From the NCBI GenBank assembly GCA_029977705.1, contig JAPOKJ010000015.1:1-64000 (forward strand): 64,000 nucleotides of DNA, given 5' to 3'. The notes under the pieces are model-generated. The model did not search any database and was not told where the DNA came from. It was given only the letters and a program-made list of their open reading frames with translations. Shown one piece after another: positions 7,739 through 18,716 of the stretch (the stretch's first letter is position 1; each line of letters starts with the position of its first letter). The position numbers and the translations under genes were made by a program. This stretch comes from Burkholderiales bacterium. Its GTDB lineage: Bacteria; Pseudomonadota; Gammaproteobacteria; Burkholderiales; Burkholderiaceae_E.

Positions 7739-8733
7739 AAAACCCCACCCTTGCACGCCGCCAGCTTATTCGCGGTGCAGCCTGGCCCGCCCTGAGTACC
7801 CTGAGTGCCCTGGCCACGCCGGCATGGGCGCAGCCCGGTTGGCCTGCCAAGCCGATCCGGCTGATCGTCCCTGTCGGACCCGGTGGCGGGGTCGATCTGG
7901 TGGGCCGGCTGGTCGCTGAACAATTGTCCAAGGCCCTGGGCCAGTCCATCTTTGTCGAGAACATCGGCGGTGGCTGGGGCTCGATCGGCGCTCTGCAGAC
8001 GGCGCGCGCTACGCCCGACGGCTACACGCTGATGGTCGGGTATGTGGGCACGCACGGTACCAACCCTGCACTGCGCAAGCTCAACTACGACGCGCTGACT
8101 GATTTCACGCCGATCGCGATGGTCGGCGGCACGCCCAATGTGATCGTCGTGCATCCCTCGCTGCCAGTGAACCAGTTCAAGGAACTGGCCGACTGGATGA
8201 AGCGTGATGGCGACAAGCTGAGCTATGCCTCCTCGGGACCCGGTACCCTCACGCACCTTGTGATGGAGCAGTTCAAGGGCGCGATCGGATCCAATGCGGT
8301 GCATGTCCCTTACAAGGGCATCGGCCCGGCCCTGATCGATGTGCTGGGCGGCCAGGTGCCCCTGGCGGCGCCCGGTCTGGCCGCTGCCCTGCCGCACATC
8401 AAGGCCGGCAAGCTGCGTCCCATCGTGATCACCGGCGCCCAGCGCCATGCCCTGGTACCGCAGGTGCCCACCTTCGAGGAAAACGGCCTGCGCGGTTTCG
8501 ACGGGGTGCAGTGGTACGGCATCGTCGGCCCGGCACGCCTGCCGCCCGAGGTGGTCAGGCGGCTCAATGCCGAGATCAACCGGATCATCGCGGGCAAGGA
8601 GATCCGCGACAAGCTGTCAGCCGAGGCCCTGACCCCGATGCCGATGACGCCGGTGCAGTTTGGCAGCTTCATGGCCCAGGACATCGCGCGCTGGGCCAAG
8701 GTGGGCGTGGCCCGCGGCATCCGCCTGGACTAG
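7735..8733 (+). CDS. Bug/TctC-family tripartite tricarboxylate transporter receptor (copy 1)
   Basis: A 332-aa periplasmic solute receptor. The leader has twin arginine (LARRQLIRGAAW) and ends near AWAQPG. The mature protein shows the family blocks PIRLIVPVGPGGGVDLVGR, ADGYTL-type TPDGYTLMVG, the VPYKGIGPAL segment and QVPTFEENG. Bug proteins bind small carboxylates (citrate, malate, nicotinate, amino acids) and are often encoded without the TctAB membrane partners, as here. It overlaps the GntR gene by 4 nt and leads into the PrpD-like gene, so it probably delivers the compound that this cluster degrades. The ligand cannot be assigned from sequence. Confidence 0.9.
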   Translation: MKNPTLARRQLIRGAAWPALSTLSALATPAWAQPGWPAKPIRLIVPVGPGGGVDLVGRLVAEQLSKALGQSIFVENIGGGWGSIGALQTARATPDGYTLMVGYVGTHGTNPALRKLNYDALTDFTPIAMVGGTPNVIVVHPSLPVNQFKELADWMKRDGDKLSYASSGPGTLTHLVMEQFKGAIGSNAVHVPYKGIGPALIDVLGGQVPLAAPGLAAALPHIKAGKLRPIVITGAQRHALVPQVPTFEENGLRGFDGVQWYGIVGPARLPPEVVRRLNAEINRIIAGKEIRDKLSAEALTPMPMTPVQFGSFMAQDIARWAKVGVARGIRLD

Positions 8734-8806
8734 CGGCCGACCTTCACGCACCGATTGCAAGCGATCCTGCCCCCTTTTTTCGACTTCACTGACTGACGGA
8801 CTTTTC

Positions 8807-10189
8807 ATGGCCACCAATACCCAGGTCACCGCTGACCACAATGCCCCGCCGATCACCCGCCTGCTGGCCGAGTTCGTTGCCGGCCACCCCTCGCGGGGCT
8901 GGAGCGACGAGATCGATGCCCAGGCCCATCGCACCTTCATGAACTGGCTTGGCTGCGCCATCGGCGCGGCCGGTCACGAGTCGGTGCTCTCCTCGCTGGC
9001 GGCGGTGCAGGAGTTGTCACCGGCGCCGCAGGCCACCCTGCTGGGTCGGCGCGAGCGGGTCGACATCGCCAATGCGGCGCTGATCAATGGCATCGCCTCG
9101 CACACCTTCGATTTCGATGACACCCATCTCAAGACCATCATCCATCCGGCCGGTCCGGTGGCTTCGGCGCTGCTGGCCCTGGCGGAAAAGACCGGTGCCA
9201 GCGGCCGTGAGCTGCTCGATGCCCTGGTGCTGGGCATCGACGTGGCCTGTCGCCTGGGCAACATGATGTATCCGCATCACTACGACCGTGGTTGGCACAT
9301 CACCGGGTCCACCGGCACCCTGGGGGCCGCGGCTGGATGCTCGCGCCTGCTCGGGCTCGACGCCGATCGCACCCAGATGGCCCTGGCGATTGCGGCTTCG
9401 CAGCCGGTCGGCCTGCGCGAACAGTTCGGCACCATGACCAAGCCCTTTCACCCCGGTGGCGCGGCGCGCGCCGGCCCGATGTCGGCGCTGCTGGCCAAGC
9501 ATGGCTTCACCGGCTCGCGTCGGGCCCTGGAGGCACCGCGCGGCTTTGCCCAGGTGGTCTCGACCAAGTACGACTGGGACGAGGTCACCGGCGAACTGGG
9601 ACAGCGTTTCGAGATCGGGTTCAACACCTACAAGCCCTTTGCCTGCGGCATCGTCATCCACCCGAGCATCGATGCCTGCGCCCAGTTGCGCCAGGTGCAT
9701 GGCGTGGCGGCCGACCAGGTCGAGCGCATCGACCTGCGGGTGCACTCGCTGGTGCTGGAGCTGACCGGCAAGAAGACCCCCAAGGATGGCCTGGAAAGCA
9801 AGTTCAGTGTCTATCATGGCTGCGCCAGCGGCCTGATGTTCGGCAAGGCCGGCGAGGCCGAATTCAGCGATGCGATCGTCACGCGTCCCGACATGGTGGC
9901 GCTGCGCGCGCGGGTCCATGCGGTGGTGGACAACAGCATCGATGAAGCCTCGGTCGATCTGGTCGCCACCCTCAAGGATGGCCGACAGGTCAAGGTGTTT
10001 GTCGAGCATGCCGTGGGCAGCCTGGAAAAGCCGATGAGCAAGGCGCAGCTCGAGGCCAAGTTCAACGACCTGGTGGTGCCGGTGCTCGGTCAGCAGGCCT
10101 GCACCCGCCTGCTCGATGATTGCTGGTCGCTGGCGCAGGCGCCGAACGTGGCGGCCCTGGTCGCGCATGCCTGCCCGGCCCAGGCCTGA
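8807..10189 (+). CDS. MmgE/PrpD family protein
   Basis: A 460-aa cytoplasmic protein of the MmgE/PrpD fold, the family of 2-methylcitrate dehydratase, cis-aconitate decarboxylase and related enzymes. Family blocks seen include NWLGCAIGAAGHES near the N-terminus, HTFDFDDTHLKTIIHPAG in the first quarter and FKPFACGIVIHPSIDA-like YKPFACGIVIHPSIDAC. Usual length is 450-500 aa. The context (GntR, Bug receptor, 2-hydroxyacid dehydrogenase) suggests dehydration or decarboxylation of an imported carboxylic acid rather than the methylcitrate cycle, since no prpB or prpC is nearby. The ATG at 8807 fits the family start; an upstream extension in frame overlaps the receptor gene and is not used. Confidence 0.88.
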   Translation: MATNTQVTADHNAPPITRLLAEFVAGHPSRGWSDEIDAQAHRTFMNWLGCAIGAAGHESVLSSLAAVQELSPAPQATLLGRRERVDIANAALINGIASHTFDFDDTHLKTIIHPAGPVASALLALAEKTGASGRELLDALVLGIDVACRLGNMMYPHHYDRGWHITGSTGTLGAAAGCSRLLGLDADRTQMALAIAASQPVGLREQFGTMTKPFHPGGAARAGPMSALLAKHGFTGSRRALEAPRGFAQVVSTKYDWDEVTGELGQRFEIGFNTYKPFACGIVIHPSIDACAQLRQVHGVAADQVERIDLRVHSLVLELTGKKTPKDGLESKFSVYHGCASGLMFGKAGEAEFSDAIVTRPDMVALRARVHAVVDNSIDEASVDLVATLKDGRQVKVFVEHAVGSLEKPMSKAQLEAKFNDLVVPVLGQQACTRLLDDCWSLAQAPNVAALVAHACPAQA

Positions 10190-10221
10190 GCATCGTTCGC
10201 GCCAAATACAGGAGCCTGCCC

Positions 10222-11205
10222 ATGCGCATCGTCATCTCCGATGATTACCAGGACTGCGTCCGCAACCTCGACTGCTTTTCGCTGCTGGCCGGTCACGAGG
10301 TCAGCATTCATCGCGACACCGTCAAGTCCATCGACGAGCAGGTGGCCCGCTTCAGCGATGCCGAAGCGATCGTCATCATTCGCGACCGCACCCCGATCAC
10401 GAGGGCGCTGCTCGAACGCCTGCCCGGCCTGAAGGTGATCAGCCAGGGCGGCGGTGGCGCGGCGCACATCGATCTGAAGGCCTGCGCCGATCATGGCGTC
10501 ACCGTCTGCGTCGCCGGCACGTCGCTGCCTCACTCCGCGGCCGAACTGACCTGGGCCATGATCCTGGCCTCGGTGCGGCGGCTCGTTCCGGAGGCGCAGC
10601 GCTTGCAGCAAGGCCTGTGGCAGGGCGAGCTGGGGCGCAGCGTGGCCGGACAGACGCTCGGCCTGATCGGCTATGGGGCGATTGCCCAGCGGGTGGCGGC
10701 CTTCGGGCGCCTGTTTGGCATGCAGGTCAATGTGCTGGGTCACCGGCCCACCACCATCGAGCGGGCCCGGGGCGACGGACTGACGGTGATCGAAGACCGG
10801 CGCGCCTTTTTTTCACAGGCCGATATCGTCTCGCTGCATCTGCGGCTCAATGCCCAGACCCAGGGTTTTGTCCGGCGTGAAGACCTGCTGCTGATGAAGC
10901 CGCAGGCCCACTTCATCAACACGGCCAGGTCGACCCTGATCGAGCCGGGCGCACTGGTCGCGGCCCTGGATGCCGGACGACCAGGCTATGCGGCCATCGA
11001 TGTCTTCGACGAGGAACCCATCTTTTTCGCGCCCGGGCAAAAGCCCTCTGATGCCCTCCTGGGCCGACCCAACGTGCTGTGCACACCGCACCTGGGGTTC
11101 GTCGAGCGCGGCACCTATGAGCACTACCTGGGCGATGCCTTCCGGCAATTGCTGGCCTGGCATCGCGGTGAGCCGGTCAGTGCGGCAGGGCAGTCACGGC
11201 ACTGA
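10222..11205 (+). CDS. D-2-hydroxyacid dehydrogenase (NAD(P)-dependent)
   Basis: A 327-aa oxidoreductase of the D-isomer-specific 2-hydroxyacid dehydrogenase family (SerA/GhrA/formate-dehydrogenase fold). The NAD-binding motif GLIGYGAIA lies at 147-155. The catalytic trio is visible: Arg236 (NTARSTLI), Glu265 (FDEEP) and His290 (CTPHLGF). It follows the PrpD-like gene by 32 nt with AGGAGCCTGCCC before the ATG, so it is probably co-transcribed as the last enzyme of the GntR-controlled unit, interconverting a 2-oxo and a 2-hydroxy acid. Its last 29 bases overlap the 3' end of the convergent PEP-CTERM gene. Confidence 0.9.
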   Translation: MRIVISDDYQDCVRNLDCFSLLAGHEVSIHRDTVKSIDEQVARFSDAEAIVIIRDRTPITRALLERLPGLKVISQGGGGAAHIDLKACADHGVTVCVAGTSLPHSAAELTWAMILASVRRLVPEAQRLQQGLWQGELGRSVAGQTLGLIGYGAIAQRVAAFGRLFGMQVNVLGHRPTTIERARGDGLTVIEDRRAFFSQADIVSLHLRLNAQTQGFVRREDLLLMKPQAHFINTARSTLIEPGALVAALDAGRPGYAAIDVFDEEPIFFAPGQKPSDALLGRPNVLCTPHLGFVERGTYEHYLGDAFRQLLAWHRGEPVSAAGQSRH

Positions 11206-12619
11206 GCGTCTTGGCGCGTCGCCGCAGTGCCGCCAAGCCGATCGCACCGACCCCGAGCAGGGCCAGGCTGGGCGGCAGCGGTACCTCGGTCAGGCTCTGG
11301 GCGACGAAGCCGGGCAGGTCCGCATCCGTGAAGCTGAAGGCGAAGAAGCGGTTCGGACCGGCCACTGCGGCAACGAAATCATTGTCATTGGCAAGCCACA
11401 GGGTGTGGCGCACCTGGCCGCCCACGATGATGTCCTGCCCGAAGGCCAGGCCCTCGAGCTTGGCAGGAATCTGGTCGTCGGTAATGCCCATGGCATTGAG
11501 CATCGCGCGCAGGTCCAGGAAAAGGGAAGGCTTCAAGGCCAGGCTGGCCAGGTTGGCTGCACCAGTAACCGATGAGACATCGGTGCCGCCGCTGATATCG
11601 ACCAGACGCAGCTGCTTGAGCAGCGCCGAACTGCCATCGCCAAGGCCCTTGCCATCGCGCTCGAGCACGAGGAACTGGTGATCGTTGATCGCCAGGATCT
11701 CGCTGCTGTTGTAGTTCTTCGAGTTGACCTGGTTGTCGAAGGCGAACTGCTTGGTGGCGCCGCTCGCAATATCGATGGTGATGATGCGGTTGTAGCGCCC
11801 GCCGTCGCCGCCGTCCTGGGCCAGCGGACTTTGCATGAAGCCCACCAGCGTCTTGCCATCGGGTGTGATCGCCAGCCCCTCCATGCCCTTGTTGGTGACC
11901 CGTCCGACCGTGTTGCCGGAAATTTCCAGTGCGCCGACTGCATTCTGGTTGCTGACCGCGAAATTGGCAGGCAGGCTGAAGGTGCGCATCAATTGTCCGG
12001 TGCTGCGATCGAACTGACGCACATAGGGGCCGTACTCATCAGCCACGAAGACGCTCTTGCCATCGTTGGCGACGCGGATCGCCTCCGGGTCCAGACGCGC
12101 ATTGGCCGGATTGGTCGAAACCCCCGCTCCGAAACCGTCGGAGCGACCGGTGAAGAAGTACTGGTTGGCCGTGTTGCCGGGCGGAATTGCGCTCGGCAGG
12201 CCCGCCGTGCTGCCATAGGTCAGCGGCGTCGGGCTAGACAGCAGGGTGGTACCGGTGAGGGTCGGGGTCAGGCTGAAGGGCAGGGCCGAGCCGCTGGCAT
12301 TGGGTGTCAGGCTCATCGTCACCGTCTGGAAGCGACTGATGTACGAGGTGGTGTTGTCCACTGCCGTGCCGCCGCTGTATGCAGTGGCATTGGGCCCTCG
12401 GTCGGGCAGGGCCAGGAAGGTATTGCCGCCAGCCCACGCCAGGCCTGAACCGATGCCGCCCAGACTGTTGCCGGCCAGGCCGTTTTCGAGAGAGCCGCTC
12501 AGGCCGGACAGGTCAGTGGTGCCGTTCAGCGAGCCGATGGCGATCAATTCGACCGCGGCATGCGCGGGGGTGAAGCACAGGCAGGCAAGGGCCAGGGCAA
12601 GGGGTCTGAGGATGGGCAT
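11177..12619 (-). CDS. Phytase/esterase-like protein with PEP-CTERM-type sorting signal
   Basis: A 480-aa exported protein. It has an N-terminal signal peptide (PILRPLALALACLCFTPAHA) and a beta-propeller-like body with ALPDRGPNA, RLDPEAIRV, FVADEYGPYVRQF, GMEGLAITPDGKTL and LVLERDGKG. These are typical of the 'esterase-like activity of phytase' family. Residues 446-468 (VPLPPSLALLGVGAIGLAAL then RRR) form a variant PEP-CTERM signal: proline-rich motif, membrane helix, arginine cluster. Proteins with this tail are processed by exosortase in strains that make exopolysaccharide; no exosortase gene is in view. Substrate is unknown. Confidence 0.82.
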   Translation of the reverse strand: MPILRPLALALACLCFTPAHAAVELIAIGSLNGTTDLSGLSGSLENGLAGNSLGGIGSGLAWAGGNTFLALPDRGPNATAYSGGTAVDNTTSYISRFQTVTMSLTPNASGSALPFSLTPTLTGTTLLSSPTPLTYGSTAGLPSAIPPGNTANQYFFTGRSDGFGAGVSTNPANARLDPEAIRVANDGKSVFVADEYGPYVRQFDRSTGQLMRTFSLPANFAVSNQNAVGALEISGNTVGRVTNKGMEGLAITPDGKTLVGFMQSPLAQDGGDGGRYNRIITIDIASGATKQFAFDNQVNSKNYNSSEILAINDHQFLVLERDGKGLGDGSSALLKQLRLVDISGGTDVSSVTGAANLASLALKPSLFLDLRAMLNAMGITDDQIPAKLEGLAFGQDIIVGGQVRHTLWLANDNDFVAAVAGPNRFFAFSFTDADLPGFVAQSLTEVPLPPSLALLGVGAIGLAALRRRAKTLSAVTALPH

Positions 12620-12710
12620 CGGTATTCCTTGGCGGATTCAGTCTTGAAAACGCCGAGGGGATACGGCGCCCCTACGAGGCTACCGATGCAAGGTGACAGG
12701 TTTGTGAAGC

Positions 12711-13187
12711 TCAGTGCTTCATGTGCCCGTGATCATGGCCTTTGGCCGCAGCCGTCAGGGCACGCACCTGCGCCTTGACCTCGACCTGCTCGCGCTTGCC
12801 GTCCTTGCCCTCGATGGTCAGGGTCAGTGCAATGCTCTCGCCTTCCTTGGCGGGTGCCTTCAGGTCCATCAACATGACATGGAAGCCACCGGGCTTGAGC
12901 TCGACGGGCTTGCCGGCGGGCAGGGCGACGGCATTGACGGCGCGCATCTTCATGACATTGTTTTCGGTCTTGCTTTCATGGATCTCCACCGTGCCTGCGG
13001 CCGGTGATTGGGCGGCGACCAGCCGGGCCTCGCTGGCCGCTGTCAGGGTCATGAAGGCACCCGTGGCTTTCTGCTGGGCCGCCGTGGCGCGTACCCAGGC
13101 TTCCTTGACCGTGACCTGGGTCTGGGCGAAGGCGCTGGCAGTGGTCAGTGCCAGGGCCAGCAAGGAGGATTTGATGAGCAGTTGCAT
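12711..13187 (-). CDS. PCuAC-family periplasmic copper chaperone
   Basis: A 158-aa secreted protein with signal peptide MQLLIKSSLLALALTTASAF. The copper(I) site H-X10-M-X21-H-X-M is present exactly: His70, Met81, His103, Met105. The C-terminus (GHDHGHMKH) adds a His-rich metal-binding tail, also seen in some relatives. PCuAC proteins deliver copper to the CuA centre of cytochrome c oxidase, often alongside ScoI; no ScoI gene is adjacent here. The ATG at 13187 follows GGGAG; the longer in-frame start would put 16 residues before the signal peptide. It is 85 nt downstream of the TSUP permease on the same strand and may share its transcript. Confidence 0.88.
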   Translation of the reverse strand: MQLLIKSSLLALALTTASAFAQTQVTVKEAWVRATAAQQKATGAFMTLTAASEARLVAAQSPAAGTVEIHESKTENNVMKMRAVNAVALPAGKPVELKPGGFHVMLMDLKAPAKEGESIALTLTIEGKDGKREQVEVKAQVRALTAAAKGHDHGHMKH

Positions 13188-13272
13188 GCAGGACTCCCGT
13201 GCAATCGGTTGAAAACGGGCGCAAGCATACGCCAAGCGGTGAACACCCCGCGCGCTGCCAGGCCTTGCCTGC

Positions 13273-14055
13273 TCAGGGCTTGTGACCGGAAAAGGGTTGC
13301 AGCGCGGCCAGCAGCAGGCCGATGCCGGCCACCAGACCGATGAGGGCGGCGGCGCGGCGCGCCTTTTCCGGGTCGACCCGATGGGCCCAGCGCGCGCCCA
13401 GGGTGGACCCGGCCAGCAGACCGGGCAGCAGGCTCAGCAGGGCCGGCAGGGACCAGTGGCCCAGGGCAATGAAGGCCGAGGCCCCCGACAGGCTGGCCGC
13501 CAGTTGCAGCGCCTGGCTGGCGCCGATCACCGGCAGCAGGGGAAAGCCCAGAAGGGCCAGCAAGGGGACCGCCACCAGCGGGCCGCCGGCCCCGGTCAGG
13601 CCCGAGGCGATGCCGGCCGCGATGCCCACCAGCACCAGCAGCAGGGTTTGCACCAGGGTCCGGTCTGGCACGGCGACAAGGCTGCGCGCCGCAGGCCGGT
13701 ACAGCGAACTGAAGCTGCCCAGGATCACGATCAGGGCCAGTGCCACCACCACCCAGGTCACCGGAAGGCGGTCATTGATCTGGGCTGCGAGGGCCGAGAA
13801 CACCAGCGCGCCCGCCGCCAGCGGCAGGGCCAGGCGGACATCGATATGACCCTTGCGCAGATACAGCCAGCCGGTCCACAGGCCCATCACTGCGCCGCAG
13901 ATCAGGGCCGTGCCCATGGCTGCCCGGACCGGGACGCCGCCAAAGAACATCATCGCCGGAATCATCAGGAAGCCACCGATACCGGTGCCACCGACGGCCA
14001 TGCCGATCAGCAGTGCCGACACCGCGATGCCGACCAGTGACCAGAGCTCAGGCAT
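13273..14055 (-). CDS. TSUP (TauE/SafE) family sulfite/anion exporter-like permease
   Basis: A 260-aa integral membrane protein with about eight hydrophobic segments. The paired family motifs are VGGTGIGGFLMIPAMMFFGG near the N-terminus and GLTGAGGPLVAVPLLALLG in the middle, the internal repeat of TSUP proteins. Members export sulfite, sulfoacetate or other small organic acids, but substrate cannot be predicted. The ATG at 14055 lies 8 nt inside the end of the upstream double-hotdog gene, so translation is probably coupled. A longer in-frame reading back to 14265 covers the neighbour's coding region and is rejected. Confidence 0.88.
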   Translation of the reverse strand: MPELWSLVGIAVSALLIGMAVGGTGIGGFLMIPAMMFFGGVPVRAAMGTALICGAVMGLWTGWLYLRKGHIDVRLALPLAAGALVFSALAAQINDRLPVTWVVVALALIVILGSFSSLYRPAARSLVAVPDRTLVQTLLLVLVGIAAGIASGLTGAGGPLVAVPLLALLGFPLLPVIGASQALQLAASLSGASAFIALGHWSLPALLSLLPGLLAGSTLGARWAHRVDPEKARRAAALIGLVAGIGLLLAALQPFSGHKP

Positions 14056-14989
14056 CGCGCTGGGCCGCCTGCGCCTGTCCGGCCTCGAGCAGGACGGCTT
14101 CGCCCTCGATGACGCGCTCGCCATCGGGCTTGTCGCACCACACCTGCCACTGGCCGGGCGCGCGTTCACGGGCCCAGGCGCGCACGGTTTCACCCGCCTT
14201 GACCGGCCGGCGCAGGCGCAGGTTGAAGCCGCCGCGCTCGAGCCAGTCCTGGCCCAGCTGTGCATGCATCAGGCGCGCCACCGGCGTCACGATCAGCTTG
14301 CCCTGCGCGATGTTGGCACCAGACGGGGTCGAGGCCGCGAAATCGGGATCGACATGGATCGGATCACGCGCCCCGGCCAGGGCGCCATAGGCCTGCAGGC
14401 GCTGCAGGCTGAACGAGTCGCTGAGCGGGCCGAGCAGGACCGCGCCTTCCTGCGCGGCCGGCGCCGCCTGCGCTGCTGCGCTGACCTGCGAAGGCGTGCC
14501 GCGCTGCACCCGGGCCACGCGATCGAACTCGTCCGGGCGCCACCAGATCAGGGCTGCGGACTGGGTCCCCACGCGCAGGCCCTGGGCATCGCGCAAGGTG
14601 GTCAGCAATTCGAACACCTGGCGTCCACTGTCACCGGTCCGGTGGGCTACTTCGAGGCCCAGGGCGAGTGTCTCGCCCCGGCGCAGGGCCCGGAAGCTCT
14701 GCACCGCCTGCGTCATCTGCAGGGTACCGGTGGGCCAGCGGCCTCCCAGCGATGCCTTGGCAAAGCGCACGAAGGTGGTCGCCAGCGCAGGTGCAAAACC
14801 TGCGGCCGGGCCCGTCTGGCCGAAGGCGGGATGGTCCTCGCCACTGGCCATGCAGTAGTCGCGGATCAGTGCATCGTCCAGCGTGAGGGACAGGCTTGGC
14901 CAATGGCGCCGGCTGGCCAGGTCCTCCCAGCGCAGGACGGGTTCAAGCGGCGGGGACGGTGCGGGGGATGGGGTCGTTGGCGTGCTCAT
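14048..14989 (-). CDS. Double-hotdog MaoC/FAS1-dehydratase-like protein
   Basis: A 313-aa cytoplasmic protein with two hotdog halves. The N-terminal half carries MASGEDHPAF (47-56), as in FAS1-type dehydratase domains. The C-terminal half carries YGALAGARDPIHVDPDFAAS (201-220), clearly related to the MaoC hydratase motif. The family catalytic pair is Asp-X4-His. Here His212 is kept, but the position five residues earlier (207) is Ala rather than Asp, so activity as a standard enoyl-CoA hydratase is doubtful unless another residue substitutes. It probably binds acyl-CoA thioesters. It is the first gene of a pair with the TSUP permease (8-nt overlap). Confidence 0.75.
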   Translation of the reverse strand: MSTPTTPSPAPSPPLEPVLRWEDLASRRHWPSLSLTLDDALIRDYCMASGEDHPAFGQTGPAAGFAPALATTFVRFAKASLGGRWPTGTLQMTQAVQSFRALRRGETLALGLEVAHRTGDSGRQVFELLTTLRDAQGLRVGTQSAALIWWRPDEFDRVARVQRGTPSQVSAAAQAAPAAQEGAVLLGPLSDSFSLQRLQAYGALAGARDPIHVDPDFAASTPSGANIAQGKLIVTPVARLMHAQLGQDWLERGGFNLRLRRPVKAGETVRAWARERAPGQWQVWCDKPDGERVIEGEAVLLEAGQAQAAQRDA

Positions 14990-15099
14990 GGCCCAGTGTA
15001 AGCAGGCAGTGCCAAAGCGGCGTGATCGCGTCTCAGGCGCGTGCCGCGCTCATGTAGCATGCGGTGACGGGCCCGGCCCAACGATCCTTGAGGTAATCC

Positions 15100-16584
15100 A
15101 TGCGCGTCTTCAGCGGTTCCCTGGCCACCGAAACCAATACCTTTGCGCCGATGCCCACCGGGCTGTCGTCGTTTCGCGACCGCGGCTATTACAAGGCCGG
15201 GCAGCACCCGGACCACCTGAGCTTTTTCGCAGCGCCCCTGTGGGCTGCGCGGCAGCGGGCCCGCGAGCAGCCGGAGAAAGGCTGGGTGCTGATCGAAGGC
15301 ATGGTGGCGGGCGCCCAGCCCAGCGGCATCACGACGCGGCTGGCCTATGAGACCCTGCGTGACGAGTTGCTGGGCGACCTGCGCGCAGCCCTGCCAGTGG
15401 ACATCGTGCTGCTGGGCCTGCATGGCGCGATGGTGGCCGAGGGTTACGATGATTGCGAAGGCGATCTGCTCGAGCGGGTGCGTGAGCTGGTGGGCCAGGA
15501 CACGGTGGTGGGCGTCGAACTCGACCTGCACAATCACCTGACCCCGCTGATGGTTGCAAAGGCGGACCTGATCATCAACTTCAAGGAGTATCCCCATACC
15601 GATGTGCTCGAGCGCGGACTCGAGCTGGTGGACCTGTGCGTGGCCCAGCACGAGGGGCGCATCAAGCCGGTGGCGGCGGTGGCCGATTGCGACATGATCC
15701 TGACCATCCACACCTCGCGCCAGCCGGCACGCGGTTTCGTCGATCGCATGCAGTCGCTCGAGGGCAAGAACGGCGTGCTCAGCGTGTCCCTCACCCATGG
15801 CTTCCCCTGGGGGGATGTGGCCGAGATGGGCACCAAGTTGCTGGTCTATACCGATGGCCGTCATGCGCCGCAGGCCCAGTTGCAGGCGATGGCGCTGGCC
15901 CGCCAGTTGGCCAGCGAACTGATCGGCCTGCGTGAGCAGATCAGTGCGCCCTATCCGGACATCGAGCAGGCCCTGGACCAGGCCCTGGCCTTTGACGGCG
16001 GACCTGTCGTGATCTCCGATGGCGCCGACAATCCCGGCGGCGGTGCGGCGGGCGATTCCACCTTCTTCCTGCGCCGCCTGATCGAGCGCGGCATCGGGCC
16101 GGCGGCGCTTGGACCGCTCTGGGATCCGGGGGCCGTACGCATCGCCTTCGATGCCGGCGTGGGGGCACGGCTGATGCTTCGGCTGGGTGGCAAAATCAGC
16201 CCGCTCTCGGGCGATCCGATCGACCTGATGTGTACCGTCAAGGCGCTCAAGCCGGAGCTGATCATGACCGGCCTGTCGGGCGCGCCGGTGGCCATGGGCG
16301 ATTGCGCCCTGGTCGAGATCGGAGAACCCGGCCGTGGTGTGCAGGTCTGCCTGATCACCCTGCGCAACCAGGCGATGGGCATCGACATGTTCACCCAGCT
16401 CGGCTGCGAGCTGGCCGCCCAGAAGATCATCGTGGTCAAGTCCTCGCAGCACTTTTATGCCTCGTACGCGACGATTGCCCGCCACGTGATCTACGCGGCT
16501 GCCCCCGGGGCCGTGACGATCGATCTGAATACGCTGGACTATCGCAAGATCCGGCGCCCCAAGTGGCCGCTCAGGGCCGGGTGA
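15100..16584 (+). CDS. MlrC family protein (M81, microcystinase C-like)
   Basis: A 494-aa protein of the MlrC family, named after a protein that degrades linearised microcystin and tetrapeptide. The family opening MRVFSGSLATETNTFAPMPT is present, with GLHGAMVAEGYDDCEGDLL and the metal-site segment GVELDLHNHLTPLM, followed by HTSRQPARGF and the C-terminal MlrC_C part. Most members outside microcystin degraders have unknown substrates, probably small peptides or amides. It is divergent from the hotdog-TSUP pair and converges on the dipeptide ABC operon, so a role in breaking down an imported peptide is attractive but only inferred. The start fits the family N-terminus. Confidence 0.87.
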   Translation: MRVFSGSLATETNTFAPMPTGLSSFRDRGYYKAGQHPDHLSFFAAPLWAARQRAREQPEKGWVLIEGMVAGAQPSGITTRLAYETLRDELLGDLRAALPVDIVLLGLHGAMVAEGYDDCEGDLLERVRELVGQDTVVGVELDLHNHLTPLMVAKADLIINFKEYPHTDVLERGLELVDLCVAQHEGRIKPVAAVADCDMILTIHTSRQPARGFVDRMQSLEGKNGVLSVSLTHGFPWGDVAEMGTKLLVYTDGRHAPQAQLQAMALARQLASELIGLREQISAPYPDIEQALDQALAFDGGPVVISDGADNPGGGAAGDSTFFLRRLIERGIGPAALGPLWDPGAVRIAFDAGVGARLMLRLGGKISPLSGDPIDLMCTVKALKPELIMTGLSGAPVAMGDCALVEIGEPGRGVQVCLITLRNQAMGIDMFTQLGCELAAQKIIVVKSSQHFYASYATIARHVIYAAAPGAVTIDLNTLDYRKIRRPKWPLRAG

Positions 16585-16611
16585 TGCAACGTCAGTCCGG
16601 GTGATGCAGGG

Positions 16612-16616
<5 letters not shown>
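16577..16616. repeat. Imperfect 20-bp tandem duplication at the end of the MlrC gene
   Basis: CCGGGTGATGCAACGTCAGT (16577-16596) is followed directly by CCGGGTGATGCAGGGTCAGA (16597-16616), matching at 17 of 20 positions. The first unit contains the stop codon of the MlrC gene and the second ends inside the 3' end of the convergent ABC ATPase gene. It looks like a small replication-slippage duplication with no evident function. Confidence 0.7.
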
Positions 16617-18712
<2,096 letters not shown>

Positions 18713-18716
<4 letters not shown>

